Shown here: piece after piece, positions 22,729 through 36,300 of the stretch
Layout: each line of letters starts with the position of its first letter
Numbering within the stretch: the first letter of the stretch is position 1
From: Paracentrotus lividus
Taxonomy: Eukaryota > Echinodermata > Echinoidea > Camarodonta > Echinidae
Direction: 5' to 3'
DNA length: 64,000 nucleotides
Assembly: GCA_940671915.1 (NCBI GenBank)
Contig: CALNVZ010003434.1
Location: 29,258,997-29,322,996 of the forward strand
Made by a program: the position numbers and the translations under genes
The notes under the pieces: model-generated
What the model was told of the DNA's origin: nothing
The model's input: the letters and a program-made list of their open reading frames with translations, nothing else
Databases searched by the model: none

Positions 22729-23670
22729 TTTTCATATATCATTCGACAACCAAATCGTTCAAATCCTTACGCAGAAGTGGAAGACCTTCCTTTGAACTCT
22801 TCTTGTGTTTCCATGACAACAGAATTGACTGGGAGGAGGTCACATCTGATATTGCAGATGATGCATTCCCCAGACCACCCCCCCCCCAAAAAAAAAAAGA
22901 AAGAAAGAAAGAAAGAAAGAAATAGAGAATCATAAAAGATAATTATATAGGCCTACTAAAAAAATCTAGTTTTGCATAAAATTATTTTGAGGCTGTTAAT
23001 TATAAGATATAGGGCCAATCAATTACAAAGGGGGGGGGGCAGAATCCTATCAGTATTTTTGAGGAGGAGTTATGTCTCTCCTTCCACCTAGTTGGTCTGA
23101 TCTGAAGACAGAATGGACTATTCAGAAACATGTACAGCCTCCTTCATTGCCTATTTTATTTGGGTGGCAACCAATGGTTATTAACCATCATCAAGACCTG
23201 TTAATTAATAATGATAACCTATATAGGCGCAAAGCAAATATAACTTTTATCTCCATTATCATATCAACAACTTCAAAATATTTTCACAGTTTGAAAAAAT
23301 ACAAACTTTTGAAAAGCTTCATGTATAATATTATGGCAAGATGTTTTTTGTTTTTACTATATAGTTTTGGTGGACTCATCTAGCTTCCATTAAATCCATG
23401 TGGCATTCCGAACTTTTAAGTTGTGTTTGAGATTATCGGTTTGTATTTTGCCCCTTCCACAATTACCCCGAAGTACATGGTTTCTGAAGGGGAAAAAAGT
23501 TTGTGCCCACCCCCTCCCCCTACACCGCTCTAATCTTCTAATATGCCCCGATCTGCCACTTTTTGCAGCGGAATCAGGATATTGTAAAACTATGACTTTA
23601 TGCCACGTCGACACCAGTCGCTTACGTAGGTCAATCTTGAACATCTGTCAAGCTAGCCAAAGGGATTAAT
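22729..23670. other. Intergenic, low-complexity blocks
   Basis: A C-run followed by A-run and (GAAA)n at 22878-22922, and a G-run at about 23030-23039. Overlapping open frames on both strands at 23390-23669 have unconvincing composition. They may be part of the LINE whose tail follows, but no family motif was recognised. Confidence 0.35.
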
Positions 23671-23898
23671 TCGTATCGCCCTTTTTTGCTCTCATCGGAC
23701 TTATGCGTTTGTAAACATTCGTATTCATTATTGTAACTATGTTCATTTGTATATGCATATTCATTATTGTAAATAATTATGTTCATTTTTTAATGCACAA
23801 ATTCATTATTGTAAGTATGTTTGTTGAGACTCTCATCATACTCCCGATCGGGGTCGATAGAGTTTAATAAAATCTTATCTTATCTTATCTTATCTTAT
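23671..23898 (+). mobile_element. 3' end of a non-LTR retrotransposon
   Basis: The A+T-rich tail contains three loose repeats around 'CATTCGTATTCATTATTGTA', then TCGATAGAGTTTAATAAAAT and a terminal (CTTAT)n microsatellite (23874-23898). A short tandem repeat directly after AATAAAATCTTAT is typical of CR1/L2-type LINE ends. The coding part is not recognisable. Confidence 0.5.
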
Positions 23899-25067
23899 GG
23901 GAATTAAGTCAAGTTGAGCAGGAAGAGAATCATATATATATAGGAAGCAAAAGGCCAAAGTACTGACAGTGTGAATGACATTTCATGTTGTTGAAGGTTA
24001 TTAAGAATTTGACATAAATGAAGATGTAAAAACATAGACAGAGTGGCTTAAAATGTCCGTCATTATGGCAGATAAGTTCTCATTATATTTTAAATGGGGG
24101 AGGGGACATCGTTTTGTTGTCTTTTATATCCTTTAAAAACTCCTTTTCGAGGAAATTTTTTTAATGCAAACAACAAACAATCAACTTTTCGCAATTTATT
24201 TATTCATTCATTTATTCTTCTTTCAATATTTTCATAAAGTTACTATCAGTATCATGGATCTACTAGGACAGGATATGTAACTCAAGCATAATACATTCGA
24301 AGATCTTTATGGATACAAAGGCATACCAATCTTTGATAGAGCATTCCACATTGCTTTGATGTTCCATGCTCCGAACCGACACTAAACTGATATCAAATTT
24401 GAACGAAATATCATCATTTGTTTGTTTTTTGTTTTTTGTTTTGTCTCTAGAAGCTTTATTCCTAATCAATTTCTTTTGTAAATTTCAAGTTAGCTCACTC
24501 GTTATCAACAGTATATTTTTATGTGTATATTTTGCAGAATAATTTCTGCGTGCACTTGCGTGTATCTGAAATAATTGACTTTTAATATTACTCGATTCAT
24601 ATTTCTCTTCGTTATTGGTACCCGTTATGCTCACAAAATATGCTGATGCCATTATTAAGAACTGGACGAGCCAAATTTGAACCTGAATTTATTTTGCTCT
24701 TCCCGATAATCTGTCTCTAAATAAAATGTCCTTATTGTTGAAACACCTGAAAGACATTGTTGAAACACCTGTTTAAAACACAATGCTTCAAAGGAAAATC
24801 GCTTTGTCGGCTTGACGGTCGTTACAAAGAGACATAGACAACTTTTCTATCCTTCCCCCTTGCATATCCTTGGTTACTATGGTGCTATTGTAATTTACAT
24901 ATTCATAACATATAGTGATTGGATCAATAAATTGTACAATATTAATTCACAAACAACATGGAATTGAAAGAGAACTTTTTGTTGAAAGTTTCGGGAAACA
25001 GTAAAAAGATTTTCTATGAATCCAGATTCAACGGAACAATTTTGTGATGATTTAATGGATATATAAT
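23899..25067. other. Intergenic DNA
   Basis: No gene was recognised. There is a (TTTA)-rich segment near 24198-24222, like that at 20043, and otherwise ordinary A+T-rich sequence. Confidence 0.4.
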
Positions 25068-28000
25068 CAGGCGCGGATCCAGGATTTTCCAGAGGGGGCC
25101 CAACTTCGAAAAAAAAAATATCTTGCGAGCGGAGCGACAAAACGAGCGCGAAGCGCGAGTTAACATTCCGGGATATATAGGCCTATACTGACGTAAAACG
25201 AGGAATTTAAAACAATTTTAATTTTACTCCTATGAAAACAAAATGATAATATACTAGCAAAAAACAAAAAAAAATCGGTATATTTTAAACAAAACTTTAG
25301 TGGTTTGAATATGTATTCTAAATTGCCACCATGAGATGAAAACTTTGAGGTAAACATTTTGAGTTAATTGTGCATTATGTACCCTTCTAAATTGGTATGT
25401 GCGAGCGCGAAGCGCGAGCCGAAAATTTTTTGAGCTCAAAATTTGAGTTATTTGTGCATTATGATTTAGTATCCGCGAGCGCGAAGCGCGAGCCGAAAAT
25501 TTTGGGTTTTAAAAAATATATGGAATAAAATAAAGGGGCACTTTCTACTGTTATTCTTTTTAGATAATTGTGTATTATAGACCTTATTTAGAAAGCGCGA
25601 AGCGCGAGCTGAAATTTTTGAGGTAAAATTTGGAGTTATTTGTGCATGATGATTTAGTATTAGACATGTCAGCGAGCGCGAAGGGAGAGCCGACAATTTT
25701 GGGTTTTAAAAGATATATGGAATAAGTAAAGGGGCACTTTCTAGTATTAAAAATCGTAGATAATTGTGTATTATAGATTCTATTTAGTATCCGCGAGCGA
25801 GAAGCGCGAGCCGAAAATTTGGGGTTTTAAAAGATATACTGTATAGAATAAATAAAGGGGCACTTTCTAACATAAAGAATTGTAGATGATTGTGTATTAT
25901 AGACCCTATATAGTATCCGCGAGCGCAAAGCGCGAGCCGAAATTTTAGGGTTTTAAAAGATATATGGAACAGATAAAGGGGCACTTTCTAGTATTAAAAA
26001 TCGTAGACAATAATAAAGACCCTATTTAGTATCCGCGAGCGCGAACTGAAAATTTTGAGTTAATTATTATTATATTATATACCCTACTAGATTGGTATCC
26101 GCGAGCGCGAAGCGCGAGCCGAAAATTTGGGGTTTTAAAAGATAATATAAAATAAATAAAGGGGCACTTTCTAGCATAAAGAATTGTAGATAATTGTGTG
26201 TTATAGACCCTATTTAGTATCCGCGAGCGCGAAGTGCGAGCCAAAAAATTTGGGTTTTAAAAGATATATGCAATAAATAAAGGGGTACTTTTTAGTATTG
26301 TTTTTTTTTTTCTTCAGATAATTGTGTATTATAGACCCAATTTAGTATCCGCGAACGCGAAGCGTGAGCTGAAAATTTTGAGTTAATTGTGCATTATATA
26401 CCCTACTAAATTGGTAGGCCTATGTGCGAGCGCGAAGCGCGAGCCGAAAAATATTGGAGCTAAAAATTGGAGTTATTTGTGCATTATGATTTAGTATCCG
26501 CGAGCGCGTAGCGCGAGCCGAAAAAATGGGTTTTAAAATGGAATAAATAAAGGGGCACTTTCTAACATAAAGAATTGTAGATGATTATAGACCCTATATA
26601 GTATCCGCGAGCGCAAAGCGCGAGCCGAAAATTTAGGGTTTTAAAAGATATATGGAAGAGATAAAGGGGCACTTTCTAGTATTAAAAATCGTAGACAATA
26701 ATAAAGACCCTATTTAGTATCCGCGAGCGCGAACTGAAAATTTTGAGTTAATTGTGTATTATATTATATACCCTACTAGATTGGTATCCGCGAGCGCGAA
26801 GCGCGAGCCGAAATTTTGGGGTTTTAAAAGATAATATAGAATAAAGGGGCACTTTCTAGCATAAAGAATTCATATGAAAACGTGAACAATCAAAAAGGAC
26901 AGTGTTATTTTATACCAAACACGCACAGTTCCACTACAGTGCACTAACGACCAGAAAGAATCTTACGGGAAATGTGTGTACTGGGTATAGACTCTCTCTA
27001 CGTCTGACCGTCGATATCGCGATAACAATGCCCTGAATAAAGACCGTGTAAAAGGAGAGTGCAAGCTGTGCAGTCAGGATCGAAGTATTTTATCATGATA
27101 TTTTTTTTTATGATATCAAAAACGCGGGGGAAAATATTGACCAATCACAAAGAAGTTAAAATCATTGGAAAGAGAAATTAATATATTTACTTCACTCAGC
27201 GTAACTAGGAAATCGATGCGCTGCTGAATTTTACAGAAAGCTTTTAGTGACTGCTGTTTGACCAAAATATCATTTTCACACAGAAAAACGACCCAAAAAT
27301 GACTAAAATGGGAGATTTTAAAGCTCAAAACGCGAGGGTTAGGGGTAAAAAAATATTCTTCCCAAGGTTTTATCTTGTTTTATATACATTAACCCTCATA
27401 AAACCTGTGTAACTAAGTAAATGATCTTCTCGATTTTTTTTTATTCCAGTATATTCAACAAAACTCCCGTTTTTCGGGCATTCCTTCCATTGACAATCGG
27501 TGCGTGAAAATGGTTTTCCTAGAAAGAAGCCCCAACGTTTTCATATGGTAGATGATTGTGTGTTAAAGACCCTATTTAGTATCCGCGAGCGCGAAGCGCG
27601 AGCCAAAAAAAATTGGGTTTTAAAAGATATGCAATAAATAAAGGGGTAGGCCTACTTTTTAGTATCATTTTTTTTCTTCAGATTATTGTGTATTTTAGAC
27701 CCAATTTAGTATCCGCGAACGCGAAGCGTGAGCTGAAAATTTTGAGTTAATTGTGCATTATATACCCTACTAAATTGGTAGGCCTATGTGCGAGCGCGAA
27801 GCGCGAGCCGAAAAATATTGGAGCTAAAAATTGGAGTTATTTGTGCATTATGATTTAGTATCTGCGAGCCGAAAAGTTGCGTTTTAAAAGATATATGGAA
27901 TAAATAAAGGGGCATTTTCGAGTATTCCCACGAGGCCGACTATTTTTCATCGAGGCCGAACGGCCCACTAGGCCGAGGGTCCACGAAGCCTCTTTTCTTT

Positions 28001-28252
28001 GTGAAATTTGGAAACTTTAGTCTTAAATATTTTTTCCTTATTTTTACTTTTCGTCAGTAATGTATTTCTTTTTCTTAAAAAAATGAGAAAAATCGGCCTC
28101 GTGGACTCTCCTCCACATTATAGGCCTTATAGTTATGGTCGTTTAGATTAGAACCCAATTATATAGGCCTATTTCGCGCTTCTTATTTTTTTTTTGGGGG
28201 GGGGGCCGGGCCCGTCGCCTCCCCCCCCCCCCCCCCCCTGGATCCGCGCCTG
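25068..28252. mobile_element. Satellite-filled element with 16-bp inverted ends
   Basis: CAGGCGCGGATCCAGG at 25068 and its exact complement ending at 28252 bound a 3.2-kb interior. Most of it is a tandem array of roughly 100-bp units. Each has a GCGAGCGCGAAGCGCGAGCC island, then AAAATTTTGGGTTTTAAAAG, GGGGCACTTTCTAG and TGTGTATTATAGACCC blocks. G and C homopolymers adjoin the right end. A 677-bp insertion (26871-27547) splits one unit. No transposase was found. A target duplication is not evident. The one-ended relative at about 369 suggests a family. Confidence 0.75.
26871..27547. mobile_element. Insertion inside the satellite array, CATATGAAAACGT ends
   Basis: The tandem unit reads ATAAAGAATT up to 26870 and resumes as GTAGATGATTG at 27548, which together recreate the intact unit seen elsewhere in the array. 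The inserted 677 bp begins CATATGAAAACGT and ends ACGTTTTCATATG, a 13-bp inverted repeat. No coding region was recognised. The insertion point is precise, with no obvious target duplication. Confidence 0.75.
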
Positions 28253-29232
28253 AGTCCTGCTATTTTTTGGATGCCCCAACCTCTTTTAGCTTTTGCTAAG
28301 ACATTAATCTCATCTTATTATACCGGGCACGTGATGTCTGTCTGCGACTTGCCATTGTCAATTTAATAAGATTCTAATTAGATTTTTTTAGACACAAAGT
28401 ATGACTATCACATTCAATAAGCAATAAACACTTATTAACATTGACTAAAGAAAGCAAACGAAATTACCCAGGTAACAAAAGACGCTGCCGACATGCTCCC
28501 ATCGGATATTGGGCAGGATTATCTGTTCGGAGAATCGGCCTCCATATACCCAGTGCATTGTGAATGCGACAGGGTATGAAAGTTATTAGCATTTAACTTT
28601 CTATTGTTTTGTTATATATATATTCCAACAAAAGGTAAACTCTATATCGTGGGGTCATCGTGCATAGATAATTCATATAACAAGTAATTCGGATAGTTAT
28701 AGCATAATTATAATAACACGAACTTAGGGGCGACCTGCCAAAGGGTTTCTGTGCTTCGATGGGAGCAGTCTGATACAATACTGAAAGTTGGGGTTTAAAA
28801 AAAAAAATCATAAATTGGGCACTTCTTAGTACCTTGTCCATGGGATTTTCAAGAATTCTAAACTTTCTCATTTTGTAAATTAAAAACAGGCATTTTCAGC
28901 TAAGAAAAAAGTGGCATTTTTCAACTTGTACTTAAAGGGGCATTTTTAATCTGGATGAAAAAGTGGAGGGCATTGTGCTCCTCCTGCCCCCCCCCCCCCA
29001 CGGTTCCACCGCCTCTAATGGGATGCCAAACATGGCAATGTATTTTTTAAAAAAAATTGATCATCGGCATTGTTACTAATCCCCCCTTTTTTCCCGGAAG
29101 TTTCATGAGGGAGCGCCTTGAATTGGCGCCATATGCCCCGATCTCCTCAGAGTGACATTATAGGGCATGTAGCCTACTGTGTAAAAATATAATACTTCAT
29201 ATACTTCGGCATCTATGCATATTCTTCATTAA
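28253..29232. other. Intergenic DNA
   Basis: No gene was recognised. A C-run (28988-28999) and A-run (28797-28807) are present. Confidence 0.4.
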
Positions 29233-29998
29233 AGGGAAGCTCAGGACCAAAGTTGCTTTTATAAGAAGCAGAAAAATTAGGGGGAAAAAATTAAAGCAAG
29301 TTTGAAGAAAATCGGACTAATAATAAGAAAGTTATAAATATCTTTACGATTCAAAAAAAAAAAAAATCGCTTTACCAAATTGGCAACAACTGTGATGTCA
29401 TAGGGGCACAACTTGCCATTCATTTTCTATATTGTTTTATCATAAACTTTCACTTTATTTGTTAAGAAAATGTTTTCCTCATAACTTTGGCCTAGATATA
29501 TTGATGGCAATATGTTATTACATCTATGTATTTTGATAAAATGAGAATCATAATGACATTTCAAAAGAAAAGTGATATTTTTCATGAAATTCAACAGTCA
29601 TGAATATCTTTTTTTTTCTATCCTGAAAGCCCCTTAAAATCTTTGTTTTTTTGTATTTCTAGATGGGGCTCTGATTTTACAATACATGTATAGATGCAAT
29701 AATATATTGCCATCAATATATCTTAGCTAAAGTTATGAGGAAAACAATTTCTTAACAAATGAAGTGAAAATTTATCATAAAACCATATAGAAAATGCATG
29801 GAAAGTTGTGCCCCTATGAAATCACAGCTTTGTGACAGTGTTGCCTATTTGGTATAGCGATAAATTTTTTGTGCATCGTAAAGATATTCATAACTTTCTT
29901 ATTTTTAGTCCGATTTTCTTCAAACTTTTTTATTTTTTATTTTTTCTAATTTTTCTGCTTTTTACAAAAGCAACTTATTTTGGGTCCAGAGCTTCCCT
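29233..29998. mobile_element. Full-length foldback MITE with TTAA target duplication
   Basis: TTAA lies outside both ends (29229-29232 and 29999-30002). AGGGAAGCTC at the left is inverted as GAGCTTCCCT at the right. Inverted similarity continues almost to the centre near 29.6 kb: GAAAATCGGACTAATAATAAG, ATAGGGGCACAACTTGCCAT and ATATATTGATGGCAATAT each recur as complements on the right. At 766 bp with no coding capacity, it fits a TTAA-targeting (piggyBac-like) foldback family. Confidence 0.8.
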
Positions 29999-30321
29999 TT
30001 AATTGGGCAGCTGAAAACACGTACACATACTGCCCCTTCCCATCGGCTACGTACGTGGCCTATGTGTAGATGAAATTACATGTTTTTGTTTTGTTAGATT
30101 TATTTTATTAGTGGATCAGACAAATAGGTTACTTTACTTAGTAATTCATTTTCCACTCGGTACAGATTGGAAGATTCTTGCCATCATCCATTTTCTTTAA
30201 AAAATTAATTTTTGTCATTAACGATACCATAATTAAGAAGTGCTCGGGCCAAGATGGAAGTTCATCGACAATAACTGGGGCGAATAATTATTGATTAAAT
30301 CCTTTTGGGGTAAATTAAATC

Positions 30322-33300
30322 ATGGCCTCCAAGCCTGCTGTGTCACCTGAAGCCTTCCAGGCAATGCAAAATGTTGACATTGACGCCATTGTGAATCTAG
30401 GAGAGAAAAAACTGAGAGTTTTGCTACCATGTCTTGTTCGCATGTCACTCTGTGCGCCGCTCGACACAAGTAATGTTTGGGTCCAGGGACGCAAGAAACT
30501 CCTCCGGGTTCTCTCCGGCCTGGAAGTCGTCAACTCAATCGTAGCTCTCTTGTCGGTGGATTTCAGCACTCTGGAACAGGATGCTCTGAAAGAGGCGAAG
30601 ATGAGGTTAGTTTTTCGAACAGCTGATTAAAAACAATTTGAAATATCTTTTTCATTTTCACCTTCTGCACTTTTCACTTTGACATTTTTTTGCATAAAAT
30701 TAAATTTTCACCTTTGAAAATCAGAAGAAAGAAAGAAAGAAAAAAAAAGAAAGACACTTGACGAAGAGTTGGAGGTGGCAAATTCGCCAAGTTCAAGGCA
30801 AGTCGATAACAGATAAAACATTCTATTAAAAAATTGATATTATATGCCATGTATTTGAATTAAGCATTGCTAAGTGATTGGTCCTTAATGCACTGTCAAT
30901 TGATGTCCCGGCCCCTGGGTACCCGGGATGGCCGGACTTGCACGCTAAATGTAAGCTAAAAAATGACATTCCCCGGTCAAATCCGGTCAAAGTCCGCAGG
31001 GCCGGGCATAATTGTGTGCAAACCGCGCAAGTCCCGGCCCCAGCCTGCCGGGAATTGCGATGCAATCCCGGGTCTTTCTCTAGCTCTCGGTACACTCCCC
31101 CGCCCCGGCGCGAACGCGAACCCGAATTTTCAAGCTTGTATATACGACGGCGGCGGGCCGGGTGTGCATTAATTTTTCTGACATGTTGCAAGCATGATAT
31201 GAATGGACGACACTGTAGTTCAGTGCATGCAGTGCAGTGATCGATCGATCGTGTGTGTGAAAATTGATGATGACGTGTTGTGATGGATGGCCAATATTGG
31301 CGGTGGACAATTATTTTTTTTCTTTTCTTGTGACCATACGGTAGTAGGCCTACAGTAGGGGCGCAACGCGGGGGGGGGGGGGGGGGCGGGGTGTAATTTA
31401 AATATAGAAATTGCATTGAAATATTATTTTGTTTGAAATAAGTTTATTCATTAAAATTCTTAATTAATTTTTAATTTAATTTTTTTTTTTTTTTTTTAAG
31501 GGTCAAAATTTTGGGGTGCGGTTTATATACCGTTATTTTTTAATTGCAGTATATATTTGGGTTTACTTACAATGTGAGATCCTTTTATTCTGTACAGGAA
31601 AAAGTTAATCCAAATCATAAAGAAAGTATTTCTTTTCCTCGCTGTAGTAGGAGCCTATGACGAAGAGGGTGCTAATTTTAATTTGAAATCAAGCCCTTTT
31701 TTTTTTTTATTTTACCTGATTTGTGAAGCCTTATATATTACTCAATTTAACTTTATGTTCTCTTTTGTACAGGACAAACTAACTCAGGATACATGGCAAA
31801 GTGCTGGGAGGAAGTGAAGGGTTCGATTTTAAAAGTCCAGAGCCTTTTCCAGATTACTTTGTTGTCACTTGTTTGTCCTACTGGTGTTGCAAGTTAAACT
31901 TCTGTCCTGTCATGACCGGGGGGGGGGGGCGGTTTCAGCCCAAAAGCTATCCACAATAAAAATATGTGTTCTCTATCCCGCTTATCATGTACCCAAAATA
32001 ATTTTGTTCTAAATTAATTATTCATTTTTGGTTGGGCATTTCTCAAATCTTCGGACTGGATTACCCATTTTATCATAGTTTTTTTCTTTACGTCATATTC
32101 ATTTTTGTGCATGCCTTCAAATCATATATTTGCATGAATCATTGAATTTGTTGTTCAAGAAACGAAATGCATGCTCCCTTTCCAGGTAAATAGCAAATGT
32201 GCATGATAGTTATATGACAATTTACTGCATGTGAATCAAAATAAAGTCAGAAAACCAATCTTGGACCAGATATGAACCCGCAAAATTTTCTTTGCTATTT
32301 TTTTTTTTTTTCTGGTGCCATCAAGGTAACATAATGTTATGAAGGGCCCACTGGGACAACAGTTCATTACATCTGAAGTTGCTACCCAGGGTATTTAAGT
32401 TACTGTTAACAGTTATTGTTAAAATATTTCGCATGAAAAGATTGGAATCTCTATCGATTCATTTGCATGATTGATATTCAAATATATTTCTTTTCCTGGA
32501 TGCTGGAAGAAAGGAGCCCATACGTGAAGAATCAAGGGATTAAAGGTAAGGGATGTAAACAATGCCCACCACCCCCCCCACCCCCGAAAAAAAAAACACC
32601 CCAAAAATAAAAGAAAAGAAACGACACACAAACACAGTCCTGTCTTTAATCAAAAGAAAAGAAAAGACACACAAACACAGCTTTGTCTTTATTAAAATAC
32701 ACGTAGAAAAAAAATCAAGGAGTTTAGATAGAGAGATGCGGAGAGAGAGGGAATGAAAGGAGGAATAGAATAGAGAAGAGGAGGTGGAAGACAATAAAGA
32801 AGAGAAAGAGAGAGAGAGAGAAACTCGAGAGGAGAAAAGGAGAGAGACTCGAGGGGAGAGAGAGAGAGAGAGAGAGAAAGCAGAAAGAGCGTAACGGATA
32901 TACACTGTAAATCTCCGACCATATAAAAACTGACAATATTATAAAGGCAGGACATAGTTTTAATATGCCTCAAAATCTAGATAATATACTAAAAATACAT
33001 CAATAACCCGACAGGTCAAATAATATAATTGTAACCTAATTTTCTAGTAGATGACTTTGGCGAGAGATGAGATATACTATTAAATGGCGAGAGACGTATA
33101 GAGAAAGAATTGGAGCGTGGTAGGGAGGGGAAGAGGGTGAAAGGAAAGTGAGTAAAGAGACATCAAAAGAATTAGAGAGAGAGAGAAAGAGCAATATACA
33201 TTTGAATATACAGAGAATGGACTTCAGATGGCCACTTATATCTCACAAATCTTTAAAAAATCAGAACATTTTCATCAATAAGTATATATGTTTAGAATAG

Positions 33301-36300
33301 CACAATATAAAATTAAATTAAACTTTATGTAACAACACGTTTCAGAATATCAATTAATATAAATTAAATTGATCAAAGGTCTTACAATTAGTAACTAAAA
33401 AAACATAATGATTATACTAATAATATCATAAAGATAGAGATCAAGATATAAGAAGTGAGGAATAGAAAGAGAAAGAGGCATAATGGAAGAGATGAGGACG
33501 GGCGGAGATTGAGAAATTAGAAATGGGGATACACATAATTTTGATACAATAAACCGTTACAAGATTATAACAATGATTATCCTAATAATATCATAAAGAT
33601 AGAAATCAAGATACAAGGAGTGAAAAACAGAACTAGAGAAGGTGGGTAGTAATAGAAGAGATGGGGATGGGCGGAGATTGAGAAATTAGAAATAGGGACA
33701 CATAACGTTGATAAATTATATACACGTTACAAGATTACAGGCCTAGATATAAAACATCTATCATCGGAAGTGTTACACATTATTCTAGTTGCCGTATCAA
33801 TAGGACGCTAGTGGGAATCATGTGTTCCACAACTCTCTGTCTTCCCACTTATGCAATAATAACTTGTAATCCTCTATCATCTTACTCCTCTCATCTACTC
33901 TTCCCAACGTTGCTCTTCCTTCCAACCCAGCATTTCTTCAAATACCCTAACTCCACAGTATCTTTTTCTTTCCGCTACTCTTAGTCCTCTCCTCTTCTCC
34001 ATCATTCTATATTGATGGTGTGTCCATCCGTCCACCAGTATCATTGGTATATTTGGAATGATAATAAGGCAAAGATAAACAATCAATAATATGAACATAA
34101 TAAACAAATCAATATATCTAATAACATTATAGCTTCACGGAATCGGTAAATAATTGATTGCCTCGATCAAGCTCTTCACCATCATCCAGCCTCCGAAATA
34201 ATTCATTTCAAACGCAACCTAACTACCCGCCTAATTTCATTGCAGCAAAACTCACCACACAACGTACTCATTCCCGTACCCTAGTCTCATGATAGCTAGA
34301 GTTTAGAGCACCAGCAGAGCTGGCCACTGATCGATGGCATTGCCCCCCTCAAGTGCGGCGCTGCCAATGTATCGGCCAAAAGGTAATTCTACAGGACCAA
34401 CTACCGAACTCATCACAACCTAATTCTTGTTCCCATCTTTAATTTCTCAGAGTGCCACAATGAGTGTGGCGCCACGAGATGGCTAGTACTACTTGATATT
34501 TTTTTTCTTTATTCAGGTTTGGCCCGCGCCCGAGAGAGACAACATCTGTAGTTCCTCGGGCGCATCATATCAGGCGCGATGTTTAGTGGAACGATACCTA
34601 CGTCCCGCGTTACTGACACACACAAGCCTGTGGTCTCCATGCGGGTATCATAGCACCGCACGACGGCTTACGCGCGATATCCTTACCATTCTGTAACGTC
34701 CCGGCTATTTTTGCGAGTGTGTGTTGCAATCACCCTACAAATCCCGTACAAAATAGCCCCGCACCCGTCCCGCTATTGAAACGGCTTTGCCAACACCTTA
34801 CAAATCCCTGTAGCAATCCAAAAACCCCGCACATTTACCCGGGCATGATTTGCTTGCAAATCCCGGCTAAGTGTGTAAAAAGTCCCGGCCATCCCCGGGT
34901 ACCCAGGGGCCGGGACATCAATTGACAAGTGCATAAGTTAAGTACCACCATTTAGATCTATTTGTCCTGACCATGAAACACAATTTGTTAAATCTTACAT
35001 TATTTATTACAACTTGTTTATCATTTTAAAAAATAAATAAAAATAAATACATAATTAAAGTTGATTTGCTTTTCGCATTCTCAACTTTTGTTTTGTCATT
35101 GAAATCGCCCTAAACTGTATCATTTTAGTATCTGAAGGACTTGCCTACTTTTGATGTGAAAGTCTAACGTTAGATCTATGGTTTGATTAACTGATTAATT
35201 AGTTGATTTGGGCCAATCGCTTTCAAACATTTCTAAAATTAATAAAATAGAAATGATAAAAAACTGCACATTTTCCCTTTAGTAACCAAGTATTGCTTTT
35301 TACAGACTTTAGATCCTAGAAATAGTTCTTATTTTTATGTTTATTTATTATTATTATTTTTGCAGTTTACATCCATTTATGGTTAATCTTTATTTTTAAT
35401 CTTGCTCATATTGAATCATTTTTTTTTATCTTTCTGACAGGCAAAAACTTGGAGATGCTGAGAACCACTTGACGGCACACATTCAGCATGGTTTAGCTCT
35501 AGAGTTTGAGAAGAGTGATTCAGCCAGACGTTTGAGGCTTCTTATCAGTGAAATTCTATTTATCTCAAGTTTGGTGAGTATTAAAAAGGAAATTGTAAAA
35601 GTCTAGATCAGTTTTCAACATTGCCAGAAATTTAATTGGCATTTTATAATGGTGATGTTTTAATAGACTTGAGATGAAGTTTTAATATAATTTAATTTTT
35701 GAAGTTATTGTTTGTTTATACACAGTAAAACTTTCCACCACAGCAAAATGCCATTATTTATAGTTATTTTGTTGTACATTAGTGATTATTATTTTATTAT
35801 TGTTATAACAACCCTAATTATAACTTTATAAGTATCAACTTCATTTTTATTGATAAAAATGATAAATCATTTTTACTATCAGATCAAGGAACCAACAGCT
35901 GTCCCTCACTACCCGTGTGAGCTGTTCGAGAATGAGGTATACAGGGAAGAAGTTTCTGATGTCCTCTGCATTGCACAAGCAGGTATCTATCCCCTGGACA
36001 ATTACTCCAGTGGGGTGTAACACAAAGACTTACGATTGATTAAAAGTTACGATTGATTTTTTCTTGGTAACCTCATTTGAAAACCAGGTACAGTCATGGA
36101 TTAGGATTTGGATATGATTAAGAGTAGGGTTAGGGCTAGGGTTAGGATTAAGATCATAAACTTTGGAGCATCCTGTACATGATGAGGCTACAGAGAAAAA
36201 ATCAATCGTAACTTTTAATCAATCGTAAGTCTTTGTGTTACACCCCCAACTACCCCCAGAAATAGGGTTAGGTTGAGAGTTTTAGCAAGGGGAAATCCTT

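Larger units (their letters stand above)
30889..34933. mobile_element. Harbinger-like 4-kb non-autonomous element in INTS2 intron 1
   Basis: TGCACTGTCAATTGATGTCC followed by CGGCCCCTGGGTACCCGGG at the left is inverted at the right (CCCGGGTACCCAGGGGCCGG ... GACATCAATTGACAAGTGCA). TAA lies directly outside each end (30886-30888 and 34934-34936), a 3-bp TWA-type duplication typical of PIF/Harbinger. The outer few hundred bases on each side are G+C-rich (CCGGG motifs), in contrast to the A+T-rich interior, which includes a G-run (31371-31386), a purine-rich tract and a tandem duplication. No transposase frame was recognised. Confidence 0.7.

Noticed and set aside
25068-28252. Regular short repeats separated by unique-looking spacers, superficially CRISPR-like
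   Set aside because: The whole unit of about 100 bp is repeated, spacers included, and the context is an animal genome. It is a tandem satellite.
30826-31416. A 196-residue minus-strand frame and a 120-residue plus-strand frame
   Set aside because: They lie in the G+C-rich arm of the Harbinger-like element. Low stop density follows from base composition and the sequence matches no family I know.
32540-32973. Serine/leucine-rich minus-strand frames resembling signal or membrane segments
   Set aside because: They are the complement of a polypurine GA tract, inside a transposon.
36126-36150. Telomere-like GGGTTAGGG sequence
   Set aside because: Only two or three degenerate units within a small foldback element. 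It is not an interstitial telomere array.
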